From: Pseudomonadota bacterium
GTDB taxonomy: Bacteria; Myxococcota_A; Polyangia; Polyangiales; Polyangiaceae
Direction of reading: 5' to 3'
Length of the DNA stretch: 18,611 bases
NCBI GenBank assembly: GCA_023398955.1
Contig: JAEWRL010000252.1
Location: 1-18,611, forward strand
In this document: one piece after another, positions 13,368 to 18,611 of the stretch
How the letters are laid out: the number at the start of each line of letters is the position of its first letter
How positions within the stretch are numbered: the stretch's first letter is position 1
Translations under genes and position numbers: made by a program
The notes under the pieces: generated by a model
Database searches by the model: none
What the model was told of the DNA's origin: nothing
What the model saw: only the letters and a program-made list of their open reading frames with translations

Positions 13368-13592
13368 GGGTCCTTGGCCACCTGGTCGATACGAACACAC
13401 GCAACCGGCCAGCTCGGCACGCCGAATTCGGATGGTATGCAAGTGTCCGGATTTTCGAGACTTTTTTGGCACGCGATCGGGCTAATGGTTTTCCAGTTGC
13501 GAGTGTGGAACATTCGCATTGAAGCGACAGTTCGAACTATGCGAGCGCGTCGCGCAGTTGTACGTGTGGCCGGTAGTGAAAGGACTCGCGAC
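13368..13592 (+). promoter_or_regulatory. 225-base gap upstream of ImmA gene with a palindrome
   Basis: No gene; an open frame back to 13374 is only an upstream extension of the peptidase frame. AGTTCGAACT (13529-13538) is a perfect 10-bp palindrome overlapping AACTAT, a possible -10. TTGCGA (13497-13502) is a weak -35 candidate but not well spaced. It probably holds the promoter and operator of the ImmA/2TM pair. Confidence 0.4.
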
Positions 13593-14081
13593 ATGACCAC
13601 CGAACCCGCCTTGTGGAAGCAGGTGAAGGCCCACGGGTTCACGCCCGAGCAGATTTTGGAGGCTTTCCAGTTGACGGCACCACCAGTCGACCCGATCGCG
13701 ATTGCGCAGACCCTTGGCGTCAAGGTGCTGCTGGTGGACTCGGATGCATGGGACGGTGCCGTCGATTCGCATGAGGACGGGCGAGCTACGATATACATCA
13801 ACAAAGGGTCGTCGCCGTTCCGCCAGCGATTCACCGTCGCTCATGAGCTGGGCCACCTACTGAAGCACCCGACCGGCGTTGCATTCCGTGATGAACTCTC
13901 GAGAGCCGGGTGGGACCCTCGCGAGATAGAGGCGAACGGGTTCGCCGCTGAGTTGCTTATGCCGTCCACCATGGTCGCGGCATACGCGCGCGTTTGGCCA
14001 CTTGAGAGCCTGCACCAGGTGTTCGGTGTCTCCAAAGAAGCTATGGGGTACCGACTGAAGAACCTGGGCTACCGTGTCTAG
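13593..14081 (+). CDS. ImmA/IrrE-family metallo-endopeptidase
   Basis: A 162-aa protein; ATG 13593 follows AAAGGA by eight bases. It carries the zinc-peptidase motif in FTVAHELGHLLKHPTG (His84, Glu85, His88), with the third ligand likely in REIEANGFAAELLMP (Glu113). This is the classic ImmA/IrrE layout, including 'AtIyIN' before the motif. Family members cleave phage-type repressors or stress regulators, or act as toxins beside a repressor. No HTH repressor stands directly next to it; instead its 3' end overlaps by 8 bases a gene for a two-TM protein. The pair is flanked by related 3'-end sequences, suggesting insertion. Substrate unknown. Confidence 0.88.
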   Translation: MTTEPALWKQVKAHGFTPEQILEAFQLTAPPVDPIAIAQTLGVKVLLVDSDAWDGAVDSHEDGRATIYINKGSSPFRQRFTVAHELGHLLKHPTGVAFRDELSRAGWDPREIEANGFAAELLMPSTMVAAYARVWPLESLHQVFGVSKEAMGYRLKNLGYRV

Positions 14082-14541
14082 TTCCCCAAAAGTGCCGGGT
14101 GGAGGCGACTCGGCAGCAATAGAGTCCACCGAGTACAACAACGCACAGGCGGCAGAGAAATCGCCGTCTGTGGCCACTGCGGCCCATGCCCTCATGGTCA
14201 ATCATGACCGCTGGCGTTTCTGGCTCGGCGTTGGCGCGTTCCTTGGCGCGATAGCGCTTGGCGTCTGGCTGCTATGTTGGCTTACGAAAGCGATTTCGGA
14301 ACTTGCTGGCCTACCTCAGCCCGGGTTCATCTTTCTGTCGAAGGCGGTGATTACGATCGCGATGGGCGGATTCGGGCTGGCGCTCTTGCGCTTGTCAGAC
14401 CGACTTACAATGCCGACATCCGAACTCGTTAAGCTTGAGGCGGCACGACATAAACAGGAAGGCAGCGCGGATGACGTGTTGGGACTCGACCGTGCTGCAC
14501 GCCTGGTTGAGCTCGTGAAGACGGTGGGATCCGGGCAATAG
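14074..14541 (+). CDS. two-transmembrane protein coupled to the ImmA peptidase
   Basis: A 155-aa protein starting at GTG 14074, overlapping the peptidase stop by 8 bases. Residues 1-45 are polar. Two hydrophobic segments follow, FWLGVGAFLGAIALGVWLLC (about 49-71) and FIFLSKAVITIAMGGFGLAL (about 85-107), separated by a short loop, so a membrane hairpin is expected. The C-terminal 45 residues are a charged helix (LVKLEAARHKQEGSADDVLG) facing the same side as the N-terminus. A peptidase with a membrane partner could form a sensor-effector unit (exclusion, abortive infection or signalling), but this is inferred from arrangement alone. The family is not recognised. Confidence 0.72.
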   Translation: MSSSPKVPGGGDSAAIESTEYNNAQAAEKSPSVATAAHALMVNHDRWRFWLGVGAFLGAIALGVWLLCWLTKAISELAGLPQPGFIFLSKAVITIAMGGFGLALLRLSDRLTMPTSELVKLEAARHKQEGSADDVLGLDRAARLVELVKTVGSGQ

Positions 14542-14662
14542 CGCCGACCGCCGCAACGCCCGCATCACGAGCGAGCTGCTGGCCGCCAAGGCGAGGGCGG
14601 CTGAGGTGCAAGTCGCGCACCCTCGGGCGGAGCAACCGCTGGAGAGGTTAGAAGCGGCCTAG
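14531..14662 (+). pseudogene. orphan 3' end related to the 231-aa gene
   Basis: An open frame without a start, reading PGNSADRRNARITSELLAAK, then ARAAEVQVAHPRAEQPLERL and ending EAA. It mirrors the end of the 231-aa protein (AAKARAAEVRP to ENLEAA), with 22 identical bases at 14588-14609 and 13287-13308. An in-frame stop lies upstream at 14516. It is best read as the 3' remnant of a related gene left on the far side of the inserted ImmA/2TM pair. Confidence 0.65.
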
Positions 14663-15051
14663 GCGACCCGCAGCTTGAACCCCTTGGGACTCCGCCTCTG
14701 TGGCAACCTTCCGTCTTGCTGAACCATCGCGAGCAGGTCACAGATGGCCAACTGAACCGGGCGCTTGAATGGATCGGCGCCCGTCTCCCATCGTGACACC
14801 GTCTCCGGCGTTACACCCAAGTGCTCGGCTAGCTCGACCTGCCGGAGACCGAGCACCTTTCGGGCAAACCTGAGTTCAGCGCCTGACACGAGGTCGATGT
14901 CGCGCAACACCGCGATCGTTGCTCGTCGTTCCAACTCTGACGCCTCTTCTGCGGTCAGGATTGGGGTTCCGTCCGCCATGACGCGCTGGGCCGCATGCCC
15001 GCCGTCTGTTACGGTGAACCTGCCGACCCGTGTTTTGTGTTCGTGTGCCAT
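14659..15051 (-). CDS. HTH antitoxin (MqsA/HigA-like) of a type II toxin-antitoxin pair
   Basis: A 130-aa protein on the - strand; AGGAGG lies four bases before its ATG at 15051. Residues 59-90 (ELRFARKVLGLRQVELAEHL, then GVTPETVSRWETG) are a clear Xre-type helix-turn-helix of the kind found at the C-terminus of MqsA-like antitoxins. The N-terminal 55 residues lack the zinc-binding cysteines of MqsA and should form the toxin-binding part. It lies eight bases downstream of the probable toxin gene, the toxin-first order of mqsRA and higBA. Antitoxins of this group bind and repress their own promoter, here somewhere in 15324-15450. Strong for an HTH antitoxin; exact family uncertain. Confidence 0.8.
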   Translation of the reverse strand: MAHEHKTRVGRFTVTDGGHAAQRVMADGTPILTAEEASELERRATIAVLRDIDLVSGAELRFARKVLGLRQVELAEHLGVTPETVSRWETGADPFKRPVQLAICDLLAMVQQDGRLPQRRSPKGFKLRVA

Positions 15052-15059
15052 GGTGCCTC

Positions 15060-15323
15060 CTAGAAAACCGTGACGATGACCACGTCGCCCTCGAGTGCGA
15101 CCACGATCGTCAGTTCATCGCCATCGAGGTCGTGGCCTCCGTCAATGCGCCAGCGATCCTTGGCCGGTTGGTGTGTCGCCGTCTTTGCCGTCTTGAGCGC
15201 GTTCTGTACGTCGTATCGGCTGGCCCCCGCGGCCCCCGCCTCTTCACGGGCGTGTGCCGTCATGTGGAAGCGCCCGATCTTGCCGGCTTCGATGACGGCC
15301 GCGAGAGCTTCAGTAGGGGTCAC
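15060..15323 (-). CDS. DUF4258/MqsR-like toxin
   Basis: An 87-aa protein on the - strand, GTG start at 15323 chosen because the protein then begins VTPTEALAAVIEAGKIGRFH, as similar proteins do; the open frame continues further upstream. The pattern FHMTAHAREEAGAAG (His20, His24), a helix, then DRWRIDGGHDLDGDELTIVV and a hydrophobic final strand (GDVVIVTVF) is that of DUF4258/MqsR-type RNase toxins, a RelE-like fold that cuts mRNA. The antitoxin gene follows after eight bases. The pair probably stabilises the element or serves in defence. CATACT lies three bases before the GTG, too close for a standard promoter of this start. Confidence 0.75.
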   Translation of the reverse strand: MTPTEALAAVIEAGKIGRFHMTAHAREEAGAAGASRYDVQNALKTAKTATHQPAKDRWRIDGGHDLDGDELTIVVALEGDVVIVTVF

Positions 15324-15550
15324 CCGAGTATGTTGCGCCGACTTGAGCAAAACGCAAGCCGTGCCAGGATGGAGAATAGAAACCCCAACGAATTCAGCGG
15401 TGTCCCCACCGTGGGGATATCGCTTCCGCGCGGGATTTCGTCCGTCACCGTCGACATGCCGCACTACAACTTCGACCAGGTCGTCTACCTGATCGGTAAT
15501 AGCCAGACGCCGCTGAAGCCACTGGCCCAAAACTATGGTAGTTGTGGGCC
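15324..15550. promoter_or_regulatory. divergent control region between toxin and Toprim-like gene
   Basis: A 227-base divergent gap. It contains TCCCCAC-C-GTGGGGA (15403-15417), a perfect 7-bp inverted repeat, and ends in a 27-bp inverted-repeat site touching ATG 15551. A small open frame from ATG 15369 (begins MENRNPNEFSGVPTVG) has no supporting ribosome-binding site and overlaps the next gene out of frame, so it is not called. It probably holds the promoters of both divergent units. Confidence 0.45.
15524..15550. repeat. 27-bp inverted-repeat site, copy 1 (at start codon)
   Basis: Left half GGCCCAAAACT, 7-base centre ATGGTAG, right half TTGTGGGCC. It ends at the base before ATG 15551. Outer halves are identical to copy 3 at 16555-16581 and related to copy 2 at 16073-16099. 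Confidence 0.7.
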
Positions 15551-16711
15551 ATGGCAAAACCGCCGAAGTTACTGGCACCCGAACGGCAAGCCGTCGACAC
15601 TTGCGCAGCTGACCCGCAGTTGGCCGTGCTGGCGTTGGCCCGCGCGATGAAACTCGAGCCCGAACAGGTGGTCCGGAGGCTCGCTGAATCGCGTGGTGAC
15701 GCCACGTTGCTCGGGTACCCGCGTCACGAGAAGGTGTTCAGCCCCCCGAAGGGCTCCAGTCCTGGACGGCCACCGGTGCGCAGCCGTTGGGAATGGGAGA
15801 GGCTGCGCGATGACCTGCGCAGGCAATGGAGGGAGCTGGGGAGCCTCAGGAAAGCCGCGGTGGCTCTGAACATCCCCAGGGCGTCACTGCAACGGGAGCT
15901 CGCCCGTAGCCCCATGCCGCCCGCCGTCGTCGCAATGCCGGCAGGGCTGTCGGAGCGGCACGCGGTCTTGCTCGCCGTCGAGTCTGGCGTGTCGCCCGAG
16001 GTGGCAGCGGCCCGAGGCTACCGCACGAGCGCCAAGCGTGGAGACCTGGAGATCCCGATCTGGAACCAGACTGGCCCACAATGGAACCAATATCGGGCCG
16101 ACCACCCGCGATCGTACCGAAACGACGGCAGGGCCCGGCCAATCGTGGACGTGCCGCCCGCTGGACTGGATGCAGCGTTCGACGCGAGCCGCCCCCTTTG
16201 GGTGACCGAGAGCCCGAGGAAGGCGGACGCGGCGGTCTCGGCTGGTCTTGCCTGTGTCGACTTCCCAGGAACCGGCATGGTGCACAGTTCAACCCTCTGC
16301 CCTGAGGCGTGGCACGGGATCCCGTTGCAGGGGCGAGCGGTCATCCTGGCTTTCGACAGGGACGCCACTTGGAACCCGCACGTCATGCGTGCCGAGCGGG
16401 AGGCAGCCCGGTTCCTCGCGAGCCGAGGTGCCACGGTCAAGGTGGTCCGGGTACCGGAGGTCAAGGCCACGACGACTGAAGCGAGAGACCTCAAGAAGGC
16501 CGGCCTTGATGACTACTTCGGAGCAGGCGGCACGGTTGAGCGTCTTTTGAGGGCGGCCCAAAACTGGTCCGATTGTGGGCCAGTCGAGATTCCCGCCGGA
16601 CTCGAGCCTCCGGAGGCGGCCACGGCGGCCCTGAAACAGGAGTCACCGATGGTGGAGGGGGTGGACGTGCAGAAGTACGCCAAGCGCAGGCAGTTCGGGA
16701 AGCGGCTGTAG
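15551..16711 (+). CDS. HTH and Toprim/DUF3854-like protein
   Basis: A 386-aa protein; ATG 15551 directly abuts a 27-bp inverted repeat (a GTG at 15542 is in frame). Residues 90-117 (WRELGSLRKAAVALNIPRAS, LQREL) form a helix-turn-helix. Residues 215-335 resemble the Toprim-like DUF3854 domain of plasmid and phage primases: WVTESPRKADAAVSAGL with the key Glu220, VDFPGTGMVHS, AVILAFDRDATWNP with Asp269/Asp271, and a closing KAGLDDYFGAGG. Toprim acidic residues coordinate metal in primases and topoisomerases. There is no helicase or zinc domain, so primase activity is uncertain; a regulator or replication protein that binds the three 27-bp sites is an attractive alternative. Its 3' end overlaps the antisense ParB remnant. 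Confidence 0.78.
   Translation: MAKPPKLLAPERQAVDTCAADPQLAVLALARAMKLEPEQVVRRLAESRGDATLLGYPRHEKVFSPPKGSSPGRPPVRSRWEWERLRDDLRRQWRELGSLRKAAVALNIPRASLQRELARSPMPPAVVAMPAGLSERHAVLLAVESGVSPEVAAARGYRTSAKRGDLEIPIWNQTGPQWNQYRADHPRSYRNDGRARPIVDVPPAGLDAAFDASRPLWVTESPRKADAAVSAGLACVDFPGTGMVHSSTLCPEAWHGIPLQGRAVILAFDRDATWNPHVMRAEREAARFLASRGATVKVVRVPEVKATTTEARDLKKAGLDDYFGAGGTVERLLRAAQNWSDCGPVEIPAGLEPPEAATAALKQESPMVEGVDVQKYAKRRQFGKRL
16073..16099. repeat. 27-bp inverted-repeat site, copy 2 (inside gene, diverged)
   Basis: Starts GGCCCACAAT and ends CGGGCC. By my alignment, 22 of 27 bases match the reverse complement of copy 3, with the same overall length. It lies within the Toprim-like coding sequence. Confidence 0.5.
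16555..16581. repeat. 27-bp inverted-repeat site, copy 3 (inside gene near 3' end)
   Basis: Left half GGCCCAAAACT, 7-base centre GGTCCGA, right half TTGTGGGCC. Both halves are identical to copy 1 about 1 kb upstream; only the centre differs. Confidence 0.7.
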
Positions 16712-16791
16712 GCGACACGTCTCCGCGGTACCGAGACGACGGACCCCATCACCTCGAGGCGTCAACGACGGCGCCGGGCGACACGTCGCCG
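16711..16791. repeat. two copies of a 15-bp GGCGACACGTCNCCG repeat
   Basis: GGCGACACGTCTCCG at 16711-16725 and GGCGACACGTCGCCG at 16777-16791, 66 bases apart with one mismatch. The second is itself nearly palindromic (GGCGAC/GTCGCC). They lie between the convergent Toprim-like gene and the ParB remnant. Candidate protein-binding sites. Confidence 0.45.
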
Positions 16792-16906
16792 TGCTCTTGC
16801 TGACGCCGGTTGCCTCGACCACGGCTTCCACGGCGGGGTTGCGAGGGCGGCCGCCACTGCGACCAGTAACAAGCTTATCCCTCCTGGTTGACCTAGTTGG
16901 CTCGTT

Positions 16907-16949
16907 GGCGGAAGGGTTCTGGCTCACATTGAGCCGAAACCCTTCCGCC
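16907..16949. repeat. 43-bp near-perfect hairpin inside the ParB remnant
   Basis: GGCGGAAGGGTT (16907-16918) pairs with AACCCTTCCGCC (16938-16949). Inside, GGCTCA (16921-16926) pairs with TGAGCC (16930-16935), with two unpaired positions on each side between the stems and a 3-base CAT loop. Eighteen perfect pairs in a coding-frame remnant is unusual. Confidence 0.75.
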
Positions 16950-17346
16950 TCCTGTTCGGTCTGCGTCCGCTCCCGCTCCGCTGCTTCCCGCCTTTCCTGC
17001 TCGTCGTGGAGCTTGCGGGTGGAGTTCTCGGCAGCGGTACCCTTGATGGCTTCCTTAACCTCGGGAGATTCTCGGAGAGCCTTTCCGATCTGGGCGTCGA
17101 GCTTCACGGAGCGCTCGCTGCGACCAGTCTTGGAGGCCGTCTCGGATACGAAAGAGGCAACGGTTGCCCCTTTCGGTGACTTGCCTCCGCCCGACTTTCC
17201 TGGCGCTGCTCCGTGCCTCGTCTCCGGATGGAGCTCCTCGTAGATTGCCTTGCGGCGCGCCGTGAGCTCCGTCGCCAGCTGCTCGAGCAGACGTTTCCTC
17301 GAGGCCAGGGCGACGGAACCGGGAGGGTGCCCGGGTCAGGGGACAC

Positions 17347-17363
17347 ATGGTCGAAGAGACCAT
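17347..17363. repeat. 6-bp inverted repeat
   Basis: ATGGTC (17347-17352) and GACCAT (17358-17363), 5-base spacer. It lies at the left edge of the palindrome-rich region upstream of the gene at 17587. Confidence 0.35.
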
Positions 17364-17391
17364 AGTTCATTGGGTGGGAGGTTACTGGTCC

Positions 17392-17522
17392 CGTACGGGC
17401 GGCCGTACGCGATAGGTCCACATGGGAACCGTACGGCCGTACGACGGTAACGCTGGAATTCAGCACTTCCCCGCAAGAAATCGCCCGCCAGAATCACGCG
17501 TGGTTTCACGCGTTTACGCGTG
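17392..17522. promoter_or_regulatory. cluster of CGTACG and ACGCGT palindromes, candidate operators
   Basis: CGTACGG-GCGG-CCGTACG (17392-17409) and the perfect 14-bp palindrome CGTACGGCCGTACG (17430-17443) share arms. Further on are CACGCGTG (17495-17502) and CACGCGT-TT-ACGCGTG (17507-17522). Four ordered palindromes of two types within 130 bases, upstream of a promoter-like sequence, suggest binding sites for two dimeric regulators or a centromere-like array. Confidence 0.6.
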
Positions 17523-17549
17523 CTCGTGTCGATTCATATAAAAACACCG

Positions 17550-17579
17550 TTGACCCGTGACACGGTATGGAGCCATAAC
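17550..17579 (+). promoter_or_regulatory. probable promoter with internal operator
   Basis: TTGACC (17550-17555) and CATAAC (17574-17579), spaced 18 bases, give a fair sigma-70-type promoter with the start point near 17586, so the message of the gene at 17587 may be leaderless. CCGTG-A-CACGG (17555-17565) lies between the boxes as a possible repressor site. Confidence 0.5.
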
Positions 17580-17586
17580 GTCTCTC

Positions 17587-17847
17587 ATGATGACGGCGGC
17601 ACAAGAGACCCTGGCAACCCTAGCGAACATGCCCAAGAGCGAGACCGGCTACGTGAGCCTGACCACCCTCCGGGCCGAGCTGGCCCACATCGAGCGAGCC
17701 GAGATGGACGAGGCGCTCTTCGGGTTGCTGGATGCAGGCCAGCTTCGGGCCATCCAGAATGACAACGCGGCCGCGCTTCGCTGGCAGGACAACGAAGCTG
17801 CACTCAGCGTGAACGGCTTCCCGCGTCACCTGGTTCGCCTCCCCTGA
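17587..17847 (+). CDS. small protein, possible winged-helix regulator
   Basis: An 86-aa protein starting at ATG 17587 (or 17590), only about 8 bases after the promoter -10. Residues 18-62 (SETGYVSLTTLRAELAHIER, then AEMDEALFGLLDAGQLRAIQ) have the helix-turn-helix rhythm of small winged-helix proteins: a short first helix, a second helix starting after 'SL', and a third followed by a strand. The rest could be the wing (ALRWQDNEAALSVNG). This is pattern-based. A terminator follows at 17866. Its position behind the palindrome cluster suggests an autoregulated control gene near the integrase. Confidence 0.65.
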   Translation: MMTAAQETLATLANMPKSETGYVSLTTLRAELAHIERAEMDEALFGLLDAGQLRAIQNDNAAALRWQDNEAALSVNGFPRHLVRLP

Positions 17848-17865
17848 GAGAGGCGCCCAAGACCC

Positions 17866-17894
17866 GCCCCTCCGGCTCCGGCCCGAGGGGCTTT
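17866..17894 (+). terminator. terminator-like hairpin
   Basis: GCCCCTC (17866-17872) pairs with GAGGGGC (17885-17891), followed by only TTT. It lies between the genes ending at 17847 and starting at 17907. Modest T-run, so termination may be partial. Confidence 0.55.
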
Positions 17895-17906
17895 CGCGGT
17901 AGAACT

Positions 17907-18089
17907 ATGGCCAAACCCCACAAGGGAGCGCCCAACGTAGCAGTGGCGCTCGACGACCAAGACAGGGCGTTGCTTCTGGCCCTCGCCGATTTCGAGCGAC
18001 TGACCAAAAGCGACATCGTCCGCCGAGCAATCAGGCACTACGCCAAAGCGCTCGGTGTTACCGCTGAACCCGCCCAAGGGGCGAGCTAG
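17907..18089 (+). CDS. ribbon-helix-helix (CopG/Arc-like) DNA-binding protein
   Basis: A 60-aa protein starting at ATG 17907. After a basic N-terminus comes a short strand, PNVAVALDDQD, and two helices, RALLLALADFERLTKSDIVR and RAIRHYAKALG, the compact ribbon-helix-helix arrangement in which a dimer inserts the paired strands in the DNA major groove. Such proteins act as plasmid copy or partition regulators, antitoxins or excision factors. It lies between a small control gene and the integrase, so regulation of integration or excision is plausible. TAGAACT lies just before the ATG, hinting at a leaderless message. Confidence 0.75.
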   Translation: MAKPHKGAPNVAVALDDQDRALLLALADFERLTKSDIVRRAIRHYAKALGVTAEPAQGAS

Positions 18090-18101
18090 CCCCAACAAGA
18101 A

Positions 18102-18128
18102 CCCCGGCGCTGGTAGCGCAGCCCGGGG
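18102..18128 (+). promoter_or_regulatory. hairpin in the integrase leader
   Basis: CCCCGG (18102-18107) with CCGGGG (18123-18128) and CGCT (18108-18111) with AGCG (18115-18118) form a bulged hairpin between the RHH gene and the integrase ATG. It has no T-run. It could be an attenuator or a weak terminator. Confidence 0.4.
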
Positions 18129-18160
18129 CATGACCGGACCTTCACACGAAAGGACCCGAT

Positions 18161-18611
18161 ATGCAGACGAGTAGCACAACGACGGGCGCATGCCCGCCGG
18201 TTCCAGTGTTCGACATTTCCGACATGGCCAAGCGCACCGGCACCATTCATCGCTACGCCCCTCCGAAGCCCGGGGAGGCGATGGGCCACTACGTGGTGCG
18301 CTGCACCGCGCCAGATGGCTCGAGACCCACGTTCGACCTTGACCCTTCCCCAGAGTCACCAGAGGACCGCGAGGCGGCTCTGAAGACGGCAGGGGAGATC
18401 ACTGATGGCTTGTGGGCGCAAGGGCTCGGGGCTGCTGGACGTCGAGAACCCAAGCGACCGCCGCCCGACCCTGAAGGGATGGCGACCTGGCTGGCGACAT
18501 GGATCGCCGACCGCGAGCGCAAGGGCTTCACGTCGACGCGCGAGAACGCCTCCCACTTCCGCGAGCACATCGAGCCAGCGATCGGGCCCGCCCATGTGCG
18601 CGACTGGCGCC
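18161..18611 (+). CDS. N-terminal part of a tyrosine-type site-specific integrase (runs off the window)
   Basis: 150 codons are visible before the right edge. ATG 18161 follows AAAGGA by eight bases. An N-terminal segment (KRTGTIHRYAPPKPGEAMGH, YVVRCTAPDGSRPTFDLD) resembles the arm-binding part of phage integrases. From about residue 110 (GMATWLATWIADRERKGFTS, TRENASHFREHIEPAIGPAH, VRDWR) it matches the SAM-like core-binding domain, with the characteristic 'ehI.p.iG...v.dw'. The catalytic Arg-His-Arg-Tyr domain lies outside the window. The enzyme would recombine the att site. An unrelated-looking C-terminal tail at the left edge of the window may belong to another copy of this gene. Confidence 0.82.
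   Translation, partial: MQTSSTTTGACPPVPVFDISDMAKRTGTIHRYAPPKPGEAMGHYVVRCTAPDGSRPTFDLDPSPESPEDREAALKTAGEITDGLWAQGLGAAGRREPKRPPPDPEGMATWLATWIADRERKGFTSTRENASHFREHIEPAIGPAHVRDWR

Larger units (their letters stand above)
16643..17335 (-). pseudogene. 5'-truncated ParB-like gene
   Basis: A single open frame on the - strand reads from just after a TGA at 17336-17338: LASRKRLLEQLATELTARRK, then AIYEELHPETRHGAAPGKSG, SFVSETASKTGRSERSV and a long charged helix (STRKLHDEQERREAAERERT). The 'RKxxYExLHPET...TGxSERSV' run is typical of the middle HTH part of ParB/Spo0J-like proteins of phages and plasmids. No start codon precedes it (first GTG at 17107), and the N-terminal ParB nuclease/CTPase domain is missing. 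The last 40 residues lose protein-like character and overlap the 3' end of the Toprim-like gene. It is probably a decayed partition or adaptor gene, although a short C-terminal form from GTG 17107 cannot be excluded. Confidence 0.65.

Noticed and set aside
13374..13592. Upstream extension of the ImmA frame
   Set aside because: The family's start region and a good ribosome-binding site fit ATG 13593; the extra residues do not resemble ImmA proteins.
15369..15650. Small + strand gene starting at ATG 15369
   Set aside because: No ribosome-binding site, it runs about 100 bases out of frame into the Toprim-like gene, and its second half is tryptophan/arginine-rich noise. The first 50 residues look somewhat protein-like, so a relic is possible.

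Overview
The window is GC-rich, densely coding DNA of an integrated or extrachromosomal mobile element. Nearly all genes lie on the + strand with stop/start overlaps. No ribosomal RNA, complete tRNA, capsid, portal, terminase, tail or conjugation gene is recognisable. The content is integrase ends, many small early-type genes, a primase-polymerase/VapE-type replication module, several helix-turn-helix proteins and inserted cargo. This fits a phage satellite, an integrative plasmid or the early region of a temperate phage. The style of the proteins (a C-terminal tail rich in 'VGQLAKELEARRLA', the Prim-Pol and the HTH proteins) most resembles Myxococcota elements as I remember them, but no search was possible and the host assignment is an inference.

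Layout. (1) 1-428: 3' end of a longer gene, probably an integrase tail, whose DNA holds an antisense tRNA-3'-end-like stretch flanked by TGTCAC repeats (candidate att region). (2) 425-4996: a tightly overlapping run of small uncharacterised genes ending in a 422-aa protein with a faint sigma-region-2-like segment, then a terminator hairpin. (3) 5039-9169: replication module with an excisionase-like HTH, a small protein, an ERCC4-family nuclease, an archaeo-eukaryotic-type primase-polymerase, a VapE/VirE-like helicase with origin-like repeats inside its 3' end, and a small downstream gene. Hairpins of related sequence sit on both sides of this module. (4) 9238-11489: two HTH proteins, a coiled-coil protein and small unknowns. 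(5) 11490-11797: a non-coding, hairpin-rich stretch. (6) 11798-13367: small genes and a 231-aa protein.

(7) 13593-14541: an ImmA/IrrE metallopeptidase translationally coupled to a two-TM membrane protein. These sit between the 3' end of the 231-aa gene and a second, orphan copy of a similar 3' end, so the pair looks like inserted cargo. (8) 14659-15323 (- strand): toxin-antitoxin pair (DUF4258/MqsR-like toxin, HTH antitoxin). (9) 15551-16711: HTH plus Toprim/DUF3854-like protein, whose gene carries three copies of a 27-bp inverted-repeat site, one of them touching its start codon. (10) 16643-17335 (- strand): remnant of a ParB-like gene with a 43-bp hairpin. (11) 17347-17586: palindrome-rich control region, then a small gene, a ribbon-helix-helix protein and the start of a tyrosine integrase that runs off the right edge.

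The integrase would move the element, with the small HTH proteins as possible directionality factors or repressors. The Prim-Pol, VapE helicase and ERCC4 nuclease would drive or process its replication. The ImmA/2TM pair and the toxin-antitoxin pair are probable maintenance or defence cargo. A probable integrase 3' end at the left edge and an integrase 5' end at the right edge, both on the + strand, suggest that the window covers about one unit of a circular or tandemly integrated element.
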